Assembly (NCBI RefSeq): GCF_006716115.1
Contig: NZ_VFOO01000001.1
Location: 1,922,001 to 1,986,000 of the forward strand
Reading direction: 5' to 3'
DNA from: Subtercola boreus
GTDB lineage: Bacteria; Actinomycetota; Actinomycetes; Actinomycetales; Microbacteriaceae
Length of the DNA stretch: 64,000 nucleotides
Shown here piece after piece: positions 15,308 through 24,011 of this stretch. The position numbers and the translations under genes are program-made. Under the pieces are notes generated by a model, which did not search any database, was not told where the DNA came from, and saw only the letters and a list, made by a program, of their open reading frames with translations. Numbering within the stretch: position 1 is the stretch's first letter; the number at the start of each line of letters is the position of its first letter.

Positions 15308-16570
15308 CTAGAGCTTCTCACCCGTCTCCTTCCGTCGCCGAGGGATCAGCGGAAGAGCCAGCACCGGCAGCACCGCGGTCAGGGCGAAGGATGCTGCGAA
15401 GCCGACCGCTCCGATCAGGAGGCCCACCAGAGGGGCTGTCGCCGCAGCGGCGAGGAACTGTGCGGTGTTCTGGGCCCCCAGCGCCCGGCCCGACCATCGG
15501 CTCCCCGCGATCTCGGCCACGGCGGTGAAGGCGAGGCCGTTGTCGGCGACCGTGACCGTGGAGGCGAGCACGACCGCGAACGCAGCGAACCCCGAGAGCT
15601 CGAGCCAGTCGGTGAGGGCCAGAACGAGCATCACGAGGCTGGCCAGGGCAGCAACGACGCGGAGCGGGCCCATCCGGCTGCCGACCCTGTCGGAGACGAT
15701 ACCGACGACGATGCGGCCGAGCGCGCCGACGAACTGGGCCAACCCGACGACCACACCGGCCAGCAGGGGCGGCCAGCCCTCCGACGAGATGAGCCAGACC
15801 AGCGCGAACGTCGACACCACGAACTGCGGCACGACGAGCAGCACGGACACCGAGTGGATCTGCCAGAGCAGCGAACTCGACCGGTACGGGTTCGCGCGCT
15901 TCCGCGCCGCGGCGGCCTCGGCAGCGGGGGCTGTCGCGCCGGAGCCTGTCGCGCCGTTCGGTTTCGGCGAACGCGGGGGGTCGGTGATGAACAGCAGTGC
16001 CGCGAGCGCCGCGATGACGACGATGACCAACGGGAAGACCAGGGCCGCCGACAGGCCTCCCCCGGCGGCCAGGGGCGGAACGACGATCGCCGACACGGCC
16101 ACCCCGAGAGGCTGCGCCATCTGGCGGATGCCCATGGCGAGGCCCCTCCGATCCGGCGGGAACCAGCCCACGACGAGCCGGCCCCCCGCGGCATTGGCGC
16201 TCGCCGCTCCCATTCCGGCGACCAGGAAGAAGATCCCGGTGGAGACGAGGTCGCCGGACAGGACGGCACCCAGCGCAGCGACGGACGTGATGGCGAGGCC
16301 CGCACCGATGACCCAGTGCTCCCCGACCCGGTCGGCCAGCGCTCCCCACAGGATGAGCGTCAGCACCATACCGACAGACGGCGCCGCCACCAGGAGCCCC
16401 GCCTCGGCCAGGGAGAGGCCGCAGTCGGCATGTAGCGACGGAACGAGGAACGCCGGCGTGGTCACGACGATCGTGCCTGCGACCTGGGAGAACAGGCCGA
16501 GGGCGAGCATGACCCAGGGCCGGACGCCGAGGGGGGCCTTCTGGATGGTGGTCGCGGCTGGGCTCTGCAT
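15308..16570 (-). CDS. MFS transporter
   Basis: 420-residue inner-membrane transporter with about 12 helices. The loop 2-3 signature region reads WGALADRVGEHWVI, and SDRVGSRMGPLR is its counterpart in the second half. A cytoplasmic loop in the middle is Ala/Pro/Lys-rich. The substrate is unknown. It is divergent from a GntR-type regulator over a palindromic operator and is probably controlled by it. The start chosen is ATG 16570 (MQSPAATT), because TATGAT lies 7 bases upstream and would give a leaderless transcript. An in-frame ATG at 16582 touches the operator. Confidence 0.85.
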   Translation of the reverse strand: MQSPAATTIQKAPLGVRPWVMLALGLFSQVAGTIVVTTPAFLVPSLHADCGLSLAEAGLLVAAPSVGMVLTLILWGALADRVGEHWVIGAGLAITSVAALGAVLSGDLVSTGIFFLVAGMGAASANAAGGRLVVGWFPPDRRGLAMGIRQMAQPLGVAVSAIVVPPLAAGGGLSAALVFPLVIVVIAALAALLFITDPPRSPKPNGATGSGATAPAAEAAAARKRANPYRSSSLLWQIHSVSVLLVVPQFVVSTFALVWLISSEGWPPLLAGVVVGLAQFVGALGRIVVGIVSDRVGSRMGPLRVVAALASLVMLVLALTDWLELSGFAAFAVVLASTVTVADNGLAFTAVAEIAGSRWSGRALGAQNTAQFLAAAATAPLVGLLIGAVGFAASFALTAVLPVLALPLIPRRRKETGEKL

Positions 16571-16582
16571 GAGTTCGATCAT

Positions 16583-16609
16583 AGTGGTATACCAAAGCGG
16601 TATACCACT
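16583..16609. promoter_or_regulatory. Palindromic operator between MFS and GntR genes
   Basis: Inverted repeat AGTGGTATACC (16583-16593) and GGTATACCACT (16599-16609), spaced by 5 bases. It also reads as two TGGTATACCA-like decamers 13 bases apart. A central GTATAC is typical of sites bound by FadR-type GntR regulators. It touches or overlaps both candidate -10 regions: TATGAT at 16578-16583 on the minus strand and TATGCT at 16614-16619 on the plus strand. Confidence 0.8.
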
Positions 16610-16626
16610 GTGCTATGCTCATTTTT

Positions 16627-17334
16627 GTGACCGAACCAACGCAGACCCCCTCCCAGACCGAGCACATCTACGCCCAGCTCAGGCAGAGCATCCTGGCGCT
16701 CGACGTTACACCGGGTGCCCGGCTCACCGAGCGTGGGCTCGAAGCCGACCTGTCGGCCTCCCGCACGCCCGTCCGCGCCGCGCTCATGCGCCTCGAGTCC
16801 GAAGGGCTCGTGCAGCGAGACGGGAGGGGCTGGATGGTCGCACCGATCGACCTCGGCGAAGTCGAGTCCCTGCTCGAGCTGAGAGAGGCGGTCGAGTGCG
16901 CAGCAGCCCGGCTCGCCATCCAGCACGCGAGCGATGACGACCTCGAAGCACTCGACGAACTCCTGCGATCCTTCGACCCGCGCGATTCGCAGGAGGCCGG
17001 CCATCGGATGGGAACCGACTTCCATGTCGAACTGGTCCGCCTGAGCGACAATCCCTTCATGGTGGCCTCGACCGTCTCCTCGATGACTCGGCTGTCACGA
17101 ACCCGGTGGCTCGAAGTGCGTACGGAGAAGTCGCGGGCACTGGCGGTCTCCGAACACCGCGCGATCGTCGGGGCACTGAAGGCGCGCGACGCCGATGAGG
17201 CCACGAGGCTGGTGGCGCTGCACATCGAGAACACGAAGGAGAGGCTCTCGATCTCCCTCGACGAGGAGCGGTCGAAGAGCCTCCGGGCGCGCGGCTTCGT
17301 GGTTCTGCGGGGGCTCGGCCGTGCAGCGGAGTGA
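16627..17334 (+). CDS. GntR family transcriptional regulator (FadR/FCD subfamily)
   Basis: 235-residue regulator. Residues 10-75 form a winged helix-turn-helix (YAQLRQSILALDVTPGARLT, then SASRTPVRAALMRLESEGLV). Residues 85-210 are an all-helical FCD ligand-binding domain with metal-ligand-like residues in LLELREAVE, DFHVELVRLS and SEHRAIVGAL. It is divergent from the MFS transporter, with the palindrome at 16583-16609 between them; auto-regulation and control of the transporter are inferred. The start chosen is GTG 16627, 7 bases after TATGCT. ATG 16615 would add four residues but overlaps that -10 element. Confidence 0.88.
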   Translation: MTEPTQTPSQTEHIYAQLRQSILALDVTPGARLTERGLEADLSASRTPVRAALMRLESEGLVQRDGRGWMVAPIDLGEVESLLELREAVECAAARLAIQHASDDDLEALDELLRSFDPRDSQEAGHRMGTDFHVELVRLSDNPFMVASTVSSMTRLSRTRWLEVRTEKSRALAVSEHRAIVGALKARDADEATRLVALHIENTKERLSISLDEERSKSLRARGFVVLRGLGRAAE

Positions 17335-17338
17335 CGCG

Positions 17339-17842
17339 CTACCAGCCGAGGGTGCCGGGCGCTCCCTTGAACGGGCCGACGACACGCGACGTGATCCAGC
17401 CGCCGTAGAAGTCACCGTCCTGGCTGACCACCGTCTCACCGTCGACCGTGCACGAGTCCATTTCCGCGGGGTACACCGCGACCCGGCCGGCCAGCGCCTC
17501 GTAGCCCTTCGAGGGCGAAGGGTAGAACCAGGCGGCTCCGACGGCGCTCTGGCCGCCGCCCGTCACACTCAGGTAGCGCGCGGCCCCCTTGAACTCGCAG
17601 AACGAGCTCCCGGCAGCATCCGAAAGCACCCCCGGCGCGAAGGCCTCGCGCGGCAGGTAGTAGACGGGTGGATGACTCGTCTCGAGCACTCGCACCGAAT
17701 CGGTCGTGTCGACGATCGTCTGGCCGCCGAGCGTCACCACGATGCGCTCGTCGCTCGCCTCGACCCGGGGCGGGCGGGGGTAGTCCCAGACCGATTCCTG
17801 GCCGGGTGCCGGCACGACTCTCTGGGAACGCGATGGCTGCAT
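17339..17842 (-). CDS. DUF427 domain-containing protein
   Basis: 167-residue soluble protein of unknown function. It shows the DUF427 pattern: VWDYPRPPRVE, ETSHPPVYYLPREAF, SFCEFKGAARYL, AAWFYPSP and VAVYPAEMDSCTVDGE. Its stop lies 4 bases from the convergent GntR stop, so no separate terminator fits between them. The start codon lies 9 bases after the stop of the GNAT gene. TAGGCT, which begins with that stop codon, lies 6 bases before the ATG. Both read-through from the GNAT gene and an own leaderless promoter are possible. Confidence 0.85.
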   Translation of the reverse strand: MQPSRSQRVVPAPGQESVWDYPRPPRVEASDERIVVTLGGQTIVDTTDSVRVLETSHPPVYYLPREAFAPGVLSDAAGSSFCEFKGAARYLSVTGGGQSAVGAAWFYPSPSKGYEALAGRVAVYPAEMDSCTVDGETVVSQDGDFYGGWITSRVVGPFKGAPGTLGW

Positions 17843-17848
17843 AGCCCG

Positions 17849-17854
17849 AGCCTA
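17849..17854 (-). promoter_or_regulatory. Candidate -10 element for DUF427 gene, sharing the GNAT stop codon
   Basis: TAGGCT, then CGGGCT, then ATG on the minus strand. The TAG is also the stop codon of the upstream gene. Confidence 0.4.
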
Positions 17855-18352
17855 GACGGGGCGGCTGAGAAGGGAAACCACAACGCGGCCACCCTTGGTC
17901 GCCTGGCTGCCGAGCTGTTCGAAACCGAGCCGCGTATGGAACACCAGCGAACCCGGGTTCGGCGGTTCCAGATTCACCTCGCAGAACACCTCCGCACTGT
18001 TCGATGCACGTGCGGCGTCGAAGAGATCGTCGTAGAGCACCTGTCCGAGACGGCGCCCCCGCGCCCCGTCGGCGACGACGATGCGGTCCACGTAGAGAAA
18101 ACTCGTCGAGCGGTTCGAGAACCAACGATAGTTCTCGCTGTCATAGGGAGCACCCGGGAGCAGCGCCAGGGCGAAGCCCAGGGGCATCCCCTCGTCGGAG
18201 TCGTCGACGACCACCACGGCACGGTGACTGAGCGCCACGAGGGCAGCCAGGCTCATCTCGTCGAGGTCATTGACGGCCGGCACCGCCTCGTTGTTCATGG
18301 CGAGCACGGCGGGCAGATCATCCGGTCGGAGGTCACGGGTCAGGGCGGTCAC
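17852..18352 (-). CDS. GNAT family N-acetyltransferase
   Basis: 166-residue acetyltransferase-fold protein that would transfer an acyl group from acyl-CoA. The acetyl-CoA-binding motif is VADGARGRRLGQVLYDDLFD, and the last strand reads VFHTRLGFEQLG. The N-terminus (LRPDDLPAVLAMNNEAVPAVN) is typical of a common actinobacterial GNAT group of unknown substrate. The start chosen is GTG 18352: TACCGT lies exactly 6 bases upstream. A GTG at 18367 in the same frame would add five residues. Confidence 0.82.
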   Translation of the reverse strand: MTALTRDLRPDDLPAVLAMNNEAVPAVNDLDEMSLAALVALSHRAVVVVDDSDEGMPLGFALALLPGAPYDSENYRWFSNRSTSFLYVDRIVVADGARGRRLGQVLYDDLFDAARASNSAEVFCEVNLEPPNPGSLVFHTRLGFEQLGSQATKGGRVVVSLLSRPV

Positions 18353-18422
18353 CCCTCGACGGTACACGCGGAATGCCCGGGCGAGCCCGGGGCTTTACTC
18401 TTGAGAAAGAAGGAGACTCACC

Positions 18423-18983
18423 ATGGACATCGACTGGATCAGCCTCCACGAGACGGCGCACACCGAGTTCGGCCGTCGACTCGCCGCCGTCGTCGACTGG
18501 TCAGCACCGACCCCCGACACCGACTGGAACACGCACCAGCTGGTGCAGCACGTCATCGAAGAACAGCAGTGGGTGCCGCTCCTGTTGGCCGGCCGCACGA
18601 TACGCGAAGCGCAGCCCCTGATCGCGAGGCTGGGCGACGACCTGATCGCCGAGTGGCACAAGTACTCCACCGCTGCGGCCTCGGCGTGGTCCAAGGCCGA
18701 CCGTGAAGCGCCGGTGCATGTCTCCTACGGCACCATCCCTGCTCATGAGTACCTCCGTGAGCAGGTCTCCGACGTGACCATCCACACGTGGGATCTCGCC
18801 CGCGCCACCCACTCCAGCGACACTCTCGCCCCGGCCCTCGTCGAGGCGGTCTACACCGTCTTCGAACCCCAGAAAGACACCCTGGAGGCGAGCGGGCTGT
18901 TCGCCTCCCCCGTTCCGGTCGCGGGCGACGCTCCGCTCCAGACCCGACTGCTCGCCCTGACCGGCAGGGACGACCGGGTGTGA
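18423..18983 (+). CDS. TIGR03086-like / mycothiol-dependent DinB-superfamily protein
   Basis: 186-residue helical protein resembling the TIGR03086 and maleylpyruvate-isomerase N-terminal families of actinobacteria, many members of which bind a metal through His residues and may use mycothiol. The key segments are WNTHQLVQHVIEEQQWV, LREQVSDVTIHTWDLARAT and a C-terminal tail containing QTRLLALTGRD. The substrate is not predictable. GGAG sits 8 bases before the ATG, a good ribosome binding site, and TACTCT lies further upstream. The next gene overlaps its stop by four bases (GTGA), so the two are co-translated. Confidence 0.78.
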   Translation: MDIDWISLHETAHTEFGRRLAAVVDWSAPTPDTDWNTHQLVQHVIEEQQWVPLLLAGRTIREAQPLIARLGDDLIAEWHKYSTAAASAWSKADREAPVHVSYGTIPAHEYLREQVSDVTIHTWDLARATHSSDTLAPALVEAVYTVFEPQKDTLEASGLFASPVPVAGDAPLQTRLLALTGRDDRV

Positions 18984-19948
18984 CTTCCGAACCAGCGCGC
19001 GACCGCCCCGCCATCCGCCATGACATCGACCTGCCCGACCTCACCGGTCGGCGGGCACTGGTCACGGGAGGCAACTCCGGACTCGGCCTCGAGACGGCCG
19101 CTCGCCTGGCTGCGGCCGGAGCCCACGTGACGATCACGTCCCGCTCCAGAGAGAAGGGCGAGGCTGCGCTGGGGCAGTTGCGCGGCCGCATTTCAGATGA
19201 GCACGCTGAGCTCCACCTCGCCGCGCTCGACTTGGCGAACCTCTCGTCTGTGGCGCGGCTCGCCGACGAGCTGGTCTCGTCCGGGCATCCGCTCGACCTG
19301 CTGTTCAACAACGCGGGAGTGATGGCCGTTCCAAGGCGCACCCCCACCGATGACGGCTTCGAGCTGCAGTTCGGCACCAACCACCTCGGCCACTTCGCCC
19401 TCACAGGCCGACTCATGCCCGCGCTCCTCCGTGCCGACCATCCCCGGGTCGTCACGATGTCGAGCATCGTGCACTGGATCGGGCGACTCGATTTCGATGA
19501 CCTCCAGCGGGAGCACCGGTACAACGCGTGGACGGCCTACGGCCAGTCGAAGCTCGCAAACCTGATGTTCGCCAAGGAACTCGGCCGACGCAGCCAGGAA
19601 CACGGCTGGGAGATCACCAGCGTCGCCGCCCACCCCGGCTTCAGCCGCACCAACCTCCAGTCGTCGGGCCCGAACCTCGGCCGGGCAAAACCCCGCACCA
19701 GCTCGGGGCGCGGCCTCACCGTCCCGGGGCTGTCGCAGTCCGCTGCGGAAGGAGCCCTGCCCGAACTCTTCGCCGCAACGACGCCAGAAGCCCTGAACGG
19801 TGACTACTACGGCCCGTCCGGCCTGTTCGAGCTGACCGGCAGCCCCGGCTTCGCCCACTTCACCAAGCGCGCGGAGAAGGAACGGGCCTCCCGTCACCTG
19901 TGGTCGGTATCGGAGGAGCTCACCGGGGTGACCTTCCCCTCAGACTGA
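18980..19948 (+). CDS. Short-chain dehydrogenase/reductase
   Basis: 322-residue NAD(P)-dependent SDR of the retinol-dehydrogenase/protochlorophyllide-reductase-like type. The glycine motif is VTGGNSGLGLETAARLA (about residues 30-46), followed by NNAGVM, the catalytic Ser region VVTMSSIVHW and the pair YGQSK with Tyr and Lys. The start GTG 18980 overlaps the upstream stop in GTGA; AGGGA lies 9 bases upstream. The substrate is unknown. Coupling to the TIGR03086-like gene suggests a shared pathway. Confidence 0.87.
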   Translation: MTSEPARDRPAIRHDIDLPDLTGRRALVTGGNSGLGLETAARLAAAGAHVTITSRSREKGEAALGQLRGRISDEHAELHLAALDLANLSSVARLADELVSSGHPLDLLFNNAGVMAVPRRTPTDDGFELQFGTNHLGHFALTGRLMPALLRADHPRVVTMSSIVHWIGRLDFDDLQREHRYNAWTAYGQSKLANLMFAKELGRRSQEHGWEITSVAAHPGFSRTNLQSSGPNLGRAKPRTSSGRGLTVPGLSQSAAEGALPELFAATTPEALNGDYYGPSGLFELTGSPGFAHFTKRAEKERASRHLWSVSEELTGVTFPSD

Positions 19949-19989
19949 CCGCCTGGGCGAGGTGCAGGCCGCGGGCGACGCGGCCCCGC

Positions 19990-20730
19990 TCAGATTCCGA
20001 AGTCGCCGAAGTCGCCGCCGAAATCGGACCCGAAGTCTGTCTGGCCATCGAAGCCGGATCCTCCGTCGTCACCCGCCAGGACGGTTCCGTCGTCGACCGC
20101 ACCGGCGTCTGTGCCAGAACCATCGCCGCCAGAACCATCGGCGCCCGAAGCATCGTTGCCCGATCCGTCCGCCGCTGCCGCCTCGGACCCGTCGCCCGTG
20201 CCGTCCGAGGCCTGGTCGTAGCCGACCGAGTCCGGGATGAACGCCTGCGCGATCGCCGACCCGATGACGAACCCGGCCACCGAACCGAGCAGCGAACTGG
20301 CGAACATCCCGCCGAACCCGAGTCCGCCGCCTCCACCGCCGAGACCAGCCGCGCCCGTACCACCGCCGGCGCCGGCCGCGCCGCGGCCCGCGAACGACTT
20401 CTCGAGCATGCCGGGCTGGCGGAGCTCCGACCGCGTCGCCGATCGCGCAAGGGATGCCGGCGACTCGTCGACCGGAGCGTCACCCGCGGAAGCGTTCTTC
20501 GTGAGTTCGTCGAACACCAGCGCACGCTGCTCGGTCGTCAGCTTTCCGAACGCTTCCGTGTGCACCTGCTCGATCGTCTCGGGCGGCGCGGTGCGCAACA
20601 GGTAGCGGTAGCGTTCGACCGCGATCTCGTCTTCACTGCGCGCCCCGGTCTGCCGGGCATCCGGAGCCCCCGTCGGTCGAGTCTCCGCGGGGGACTCTTC
20701 GCGGCCCAGGATCCGATCCAGAAAACCCAT
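19990..20730 (-). CDS. Gly/Asp-rich protein of unknown function
   Basis: 246-residue protein. The N-terminus MGFLDRILGRE is followed by a helical region (about 35-75) that reads VERYRYLLRTAPPETIEQVH and LTTEQRALVFDELTK. A Gly-rich stretch and one hydrophobic helix (SLLGSVAGFVIGSAIAQAF, about 145-165) follow, then a long Gly/Asp/Ser repeat tail ending in phenylalanine-glycine-aspartate steps. Similar proteins are common in actinobacteria without a known role. GGGAG lies 8 bases before the ATG. It converges with the SDR gene across a 41-base gap. Confidence 0.7.
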   Translation of the reverse strand: MGFLDRILGREESPAETRPTGAPDARQTGARSEDEIAVERYRYLLRTAPPETIEQVHTEAFGKLTTEQRALVFDELTKNASAGDAPVDESPASLARSATRSELRQPGMLEKSFAGRGAAGAGGGTGAAGLGGGGGGLGFGGMFASSLLGSVAGFVIGSAIAQAFIPDSVGYDQASDGTGDGSEAAAADGSGNDASGADGSGGDGSGTDAGAVDDGTVLAGDDGGSGFDGQTDFGSDFGGDFGDFGI

Positions 20731-20859
20731 CGTTCTTCTCCCTCAAATGTTCCGACCGTGGTTGCTCCGTGGCGACCCGGCACCCTCCACGCTAGGGCGT
20801 GAGTTCGAGTCTTCGCTGAGCGAGCACGCGCCTCCGAGCGACGGAGGCGCGTGACATCC

Positions 20860-21726
20860 TCACCGTACCGGCCGGCTCAGCGGCCGGCCCATGATGGCCG
20901 ACGTCAGCGCCTCGATCGGTTCAGCCGCCGCCAACGGATTGGACAGCAGCCGGAAGTCGACATGCCCGAGCTGCGGCAATGCGAACCTCTCCCCCACGAT
21001 CACCAGATCGTCCGGGATCAGCGACTGCGGGAAAACGGCGATGCCGAGCCCCGCGCGCACTGCCGCCAGCATGCCGTTCACCTCCCGGGTGTTACAGGTG
21101 ATGCGCCAGGTGCGCCCGCTCGCCTCGAGGGCGTCGATCGCGCTCTGCCTGCTGATGCTCGGAGCCTGGTACACGATCAGCGGCACATGCGCCCCCGGCT
21201 CGATGGTCGTGCGCTCCTGCCCGACCCAGACCAGGTCGTCGCGGCGCACGAGGGAGCCCTCATCCGAGTCCGAGAGTTGTTTGATGAAGATCAGGTCGAG
21301 CTGGCCGCTCTTCAGCCGCCGGTAGAGCGGGGTGCTCTGGTTCACCGTCAGCTCGAGGTTGATCTGCGGGTACAGCTGACGGAAGTGCCGGAGGATGCGC
21401 GGCAGCTGGGTGATCGCGAGATCGTCGGCGGCACCGAAGCGGAGCCGTCCGCGCATCGCTGACCCCGAGAAGTAGGCCTCGGCAGAGGAGTGCGCCGCGA
21501 GGATGGTTCGGGCGAACCCCGCCATGGCGTCGCCGTTGTCGGTGAGCCTCACGTCCCTGGTGTCGCGGGCCACCAGCTGCCGCTTCGCCGCCTCCTCGAG
21601 CTTGCGGATGTGCTGGCTGACCGTGGGCTGGCTGATGCCCAACCGGCTCGCCGCGAGCGTGAAACTGTGTGTTTCGGCTACAGCAAGGAACGTGGCCAAC
21701 AGCACCGGATCGAACACGGGACGCAC
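20860..21726 (-). CDS. LysR family transcriptional regulator
   Basis: 288-residue regulator. The N-terminal helix-turn-helix is FLAVAETHSFTLAASRLGIS followed by QPTVSQHIRKLE. The rest is a substrate-binding-protein-like effector domain. It is divergent from an MFS exporter with a 106-base intergenic region, and control of that exporter is the simplest inference. The start is GTG 21726; no strong ribosome binding site is seen, although GAGAG abuts it. Confidence 0.9.
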   Translation of the reverse strand: MRPVFDPVLLATFLAVAETHSFTLAASRLGISQPTVSQHIRKLEEAAKRQLVARDTRDVRLTDNGDAMAGFARTILAAHSSAEAYFSGSAMRGRLRFGAADDLAITQLPRILRHFRQLYPQINLELTVNQSTPLYRRLKSGQLDLIFIKQLSDSDEGSLVRRDDLVWVGQERTTIEPGAHVPLIVYQAPSISRQSAIDALEASGRTWRITCNTREVNGMLAAVRAGLGIAVFPQSLIPDDLVIVGERFALPQLGHVDFRLLSNPLAAAEPIEALTSAIMGRPLSRPVR

Positions 21727-21832
21727 CTCTCATTCGAAAACGTAATGTTACTAATAGTCGCGATTCACCCTAACAATGAACACGATACCGGTACCGTCGA
21801 AAGGACATATACGAAACTTCTGAGGTTCTTCC
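21727..21832. promoter_or_regulatory. AT-rich divergent promoter region, LysR/MFS
   Basis: Markedly AT-rich for this chromosome, with TAATGTTACTAATA at about 21743-21756 and the palindromic ACCGGTACCG near 21787-21796. It probably holds both promoters and the LysR binding site, but no single site can be fixed. Confidence 0.5.
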
Positions 21833-23212
21833 GTGACTCCCCCCCACCACTCCGCACTGCAGCAGACCGCTCCCCTGGCCATCATCACCGAACGCCCGGC
21901 CTGGCGGGACACCCTCATCTCGCTCCGGATCCGCAACTACCGCCTCTTCACCTTCTCGAACATGCTCTCCATGACCGGCACGTGGATGCAGCGCATCGCC
22001 CAGGACTGGCTCGTGCTCGAACTCTCCGGCAGCGTCGCCGCCGTGGGCATCACCGTCGCCATGCAGTTCGCGCCGATGCTGCTGTTCGGGCTCTTCGGCG
22101 GAGTGTTCGTCGACCGCCACTCCCGGCGCGCCATCCTCATCGGCACCCAGATCGCGCTGTTCCTGTTCGCCTGCCTGCTCGCCGCCCTCACCCTCACCGG
22201 TGTCGTCGAGGTCTGGCACGTCTACGTGATCGCCTTCCTGGTCGGTTCGGTCACCGTTCTCGACAATCCGGCCCGGCAGGTCTTCGTGAACGAGCTGGTC
22301 GGGCCGGCGAACCTGCACAACGCGATCAGCATCAATTCGTCGGTCTTCCAGCTCGGCGGCCTGGTCGGTCCTGCGGTGAGCGGGGTGCTGCTGGTGGCGG
22401 TGGGGGCCGGATGGTCGTTCGCCATCAACGCCGTCAGCTGCCTGTTCGTCGTGGCCGCGCTGCTGATGTTGAAGGTCGACGAACTCCACCCGATGCAGCA
22501 GGCCCTGCGCGCCAAGGGGCAACTGCGCGAGGGGCTCCGCTACGTGGCATCCAAACCCGCCATCCTCTGGACGATCATCATGATCGCGGTGCTCTCGCTC
22601 TTCACCTTTTCGATGCCCGTGCTGCTGGCCGCCTTCGCGAACGACGTCTTCGTGGTCGGCGCGAGCGGGTACGGACTCTTCAACTCGCTGCTGGCGGTCG
22701 GAGCCTTCACGGGAGCGATCGCCTCGACGCGCCGCCGCGGCATCCGGCTCCGTACTGTCATCATCAGCGCCGGCGTGTTCGGCCTGCTCCAGGCGCTGGC
22801 CGGATTCATGACGAACCAGCTCTTCTTCTCGGCCGTGCTGATCGGAGTGGGCTTCGCCAACCTGCTCTTCATCACGGGCGCCAACTCGCTCGTGCAGATC
22901 TCGTCGAACACCACGGTGCGCGGCCGCGTGATGTCGGTCTACGTGCTGGTGCTGCTCGGCGGCCAGGCCATCGGCGGACCGCTGATGGGCTTCATCGTCG
23001 AGACCTGGGGCGCCCACGTGGGCATGGCGATCTCGGGGTTGGTGCCGGTGTTCGCGGCCTCCGTGATCGGTGTCATCCTCGCGCGCCAGGGGCGGCTCCG
23101 CCTCCGGCTGCACCTGCTGCGGGCCCCGCGGTTCGTGAGCATCGAGCCGCACCCCGGTTCGACTGGTACAGCCGCCCGAACGCAGTTGGTGACGAGCAGG
23201 ACGCCCGGCTGA
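21833..23212 (+). CDS. MFS transporter (EntS/MFS_3-like exporter)
   Basis: 459-residue inner-membrane exporter with about 12 helices. It begins LRIRNYRLFTFSNMLSMTGT and continues WMQRIAQDWLVLELSGS; loop 2-3 reads GVFVDRHSRRA, and NPARQVFVNELVG is typical of MFS_3 proteins such as EntS. The substrate is unknown. The C-terminal tail after the last helix is about 45 residues and basic. Start GTG 21833 has TGAGG 7 bases upstream. The divergent LysR gene probably regulates it. Confidence 0.85.
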   Translation: MTPPHHSALQQTAPLAIITERPAWRDTLISLRIRNYRLFTFSNMLSMTGTWMQRIAQDWLVLELSGSVAAVGITVAMQFAPMLLFGLFGGVFVDRHSRRAILIGTQIALFLFACLLAALTLTGVVEVWHVYVIAFLVGSVTVLDNPARQVFVNELVGPANLHNAISINSSVFQLGGLVGPAVSGVLLVAVGAGWSFAINAVSCLFVVAALLMLKVDELHPMQQALRAKGQLREGLRYVASKPAILWTIIMIAVLSLFTFSMPVLLAAFANDVFVVGASGYGLFNSLLAVGAFTGAIASTRRRGIRLRTVIISAGVFGLLQALAGFMTNQLFFSAVLIGVGFANLLFITGANSLVQISSNTTVRGRVMSVYVLVLLGGQAIGGPLMGFIVETWGAHVGMAISGLVPVFAASVIGVILARQGRLRLRLHLLRAPRFVSIEPHPGSTGTAARTQLVTSRTPG

Positions 23213-23313
23213 GCATCGGGGGGGCGGGGGGCAACCGTCTGGTGGGGCAGCTGACGGCGACTCGGATGCCCGGCTGAGCATCCGGCGTCGACCGACGTGG
23301 CAGGATTCCCCTC

Positions 23314-23973
23314 ATGACCACTTCCCGGCCCGCCGCCCCTCGGCTGATGCACCGTTCCGCCGCCCGCGTCATCACAATGCTGATCGTCGGGGTCGTGGCG
23401 GGGGTACTCTGCGGGCTGCTCGGCTACTGGGCGGGAGCGGCGGTCGTGGGCTGGATCTTCGCCGCGGCCATCTACATCGGAGTGGTCGCGGTGCGAACCC
23501 ACGGGATGGCTGCCGACCAGACAGCGAAGCACGCGACACGGGAGGATCCGTCGCGCGGGGCGAGTGAGCTGCTCATCCTGTTGGCGAGTCTCGCGAGCAT
23601 CGCGGCCGTGGTGATCGTGCTGCTCGGGTCATCCGACTCGCGCGGTGTCGAGCGCTTCGGCGTCGGCGCCCTGGCCGTGCTGAGCCTGACGCTGTCGTGG
23701 ATGCTCGTGCACACACTCTTCATGCTGCGGTACGCGTCGCTCTACTATCGGGGGCCTGATGGCGGGATCGACTTCAACCAGAAGGAACCGCCGCGCTACA
23801 GCGACTTCGCGTACATCGCCTTCACGATCGGCATGACCTACCAGGTGTCGGACACGAGCTTCCAAACGAGCGACTTCCGCTCGGCGGCCCTCCGGCACGC
23901 GCTGCTGTCGTACCTGTTCGGGGCGGTCATCCTGGCGGCGACGATCAACCTCATCGCCGGGCTCGCCGGCTGA
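23314..23973 (+). CDS. DUF1345 domain membrane protein
   Basis: 219-residue integral membrane protein with about five helices. The DUF1345 core reads LLASLASIAAVVIVLL, LSWMLVHTLFMLRYASLYY, FAYIAFTIGMTYQVSDTSF and then a final helix. The function of the family is unknown. CAGGAT lies 7 bases before the ATG and AGGA could also act as a ribosome binding site, so both a leadered and a leaderless transcript are possible. A stem-loop follows the stop. Confidence 0.85.
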   Translation: MTTSRPAAPRLMHRSAARVITMLIVGVVAGVLCGLLGYWAGAAVVGWIFAAAIYIGVVAVRTHGMAADQTAKHATREDPSRGASELLILLASLASIAAVVIVLLGSSDSRGVERFGVGALAVLSLTLSWMLVHTLFMLRYASLYYRGPDGGIDFNQKEPPRYSDFAYIAFTIGMTYQVSDTSFQTSDFRSAALRHALLSYLFGAVILAATINLIAGLAG

Positions 23974-23978
23974 ACGGG

Positions 23979-24008
23979 GGCTGTCGCCGGCTGATGCCGG
24001 CAACAGCC
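23979..24008. terminator. Stem-loop between convergent DUF1345 and gatB genes
   Basis: Arms GGCTGTCGCCGGC (23979-23991) and GCCGGCAACAGCC (23996-24008) pair with one mismatch around a 4-base loop. There is no U tract, so it may act in both directions with help from Rho. Confidence 0.6.
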
Positions 24009-24011
24009 GGG

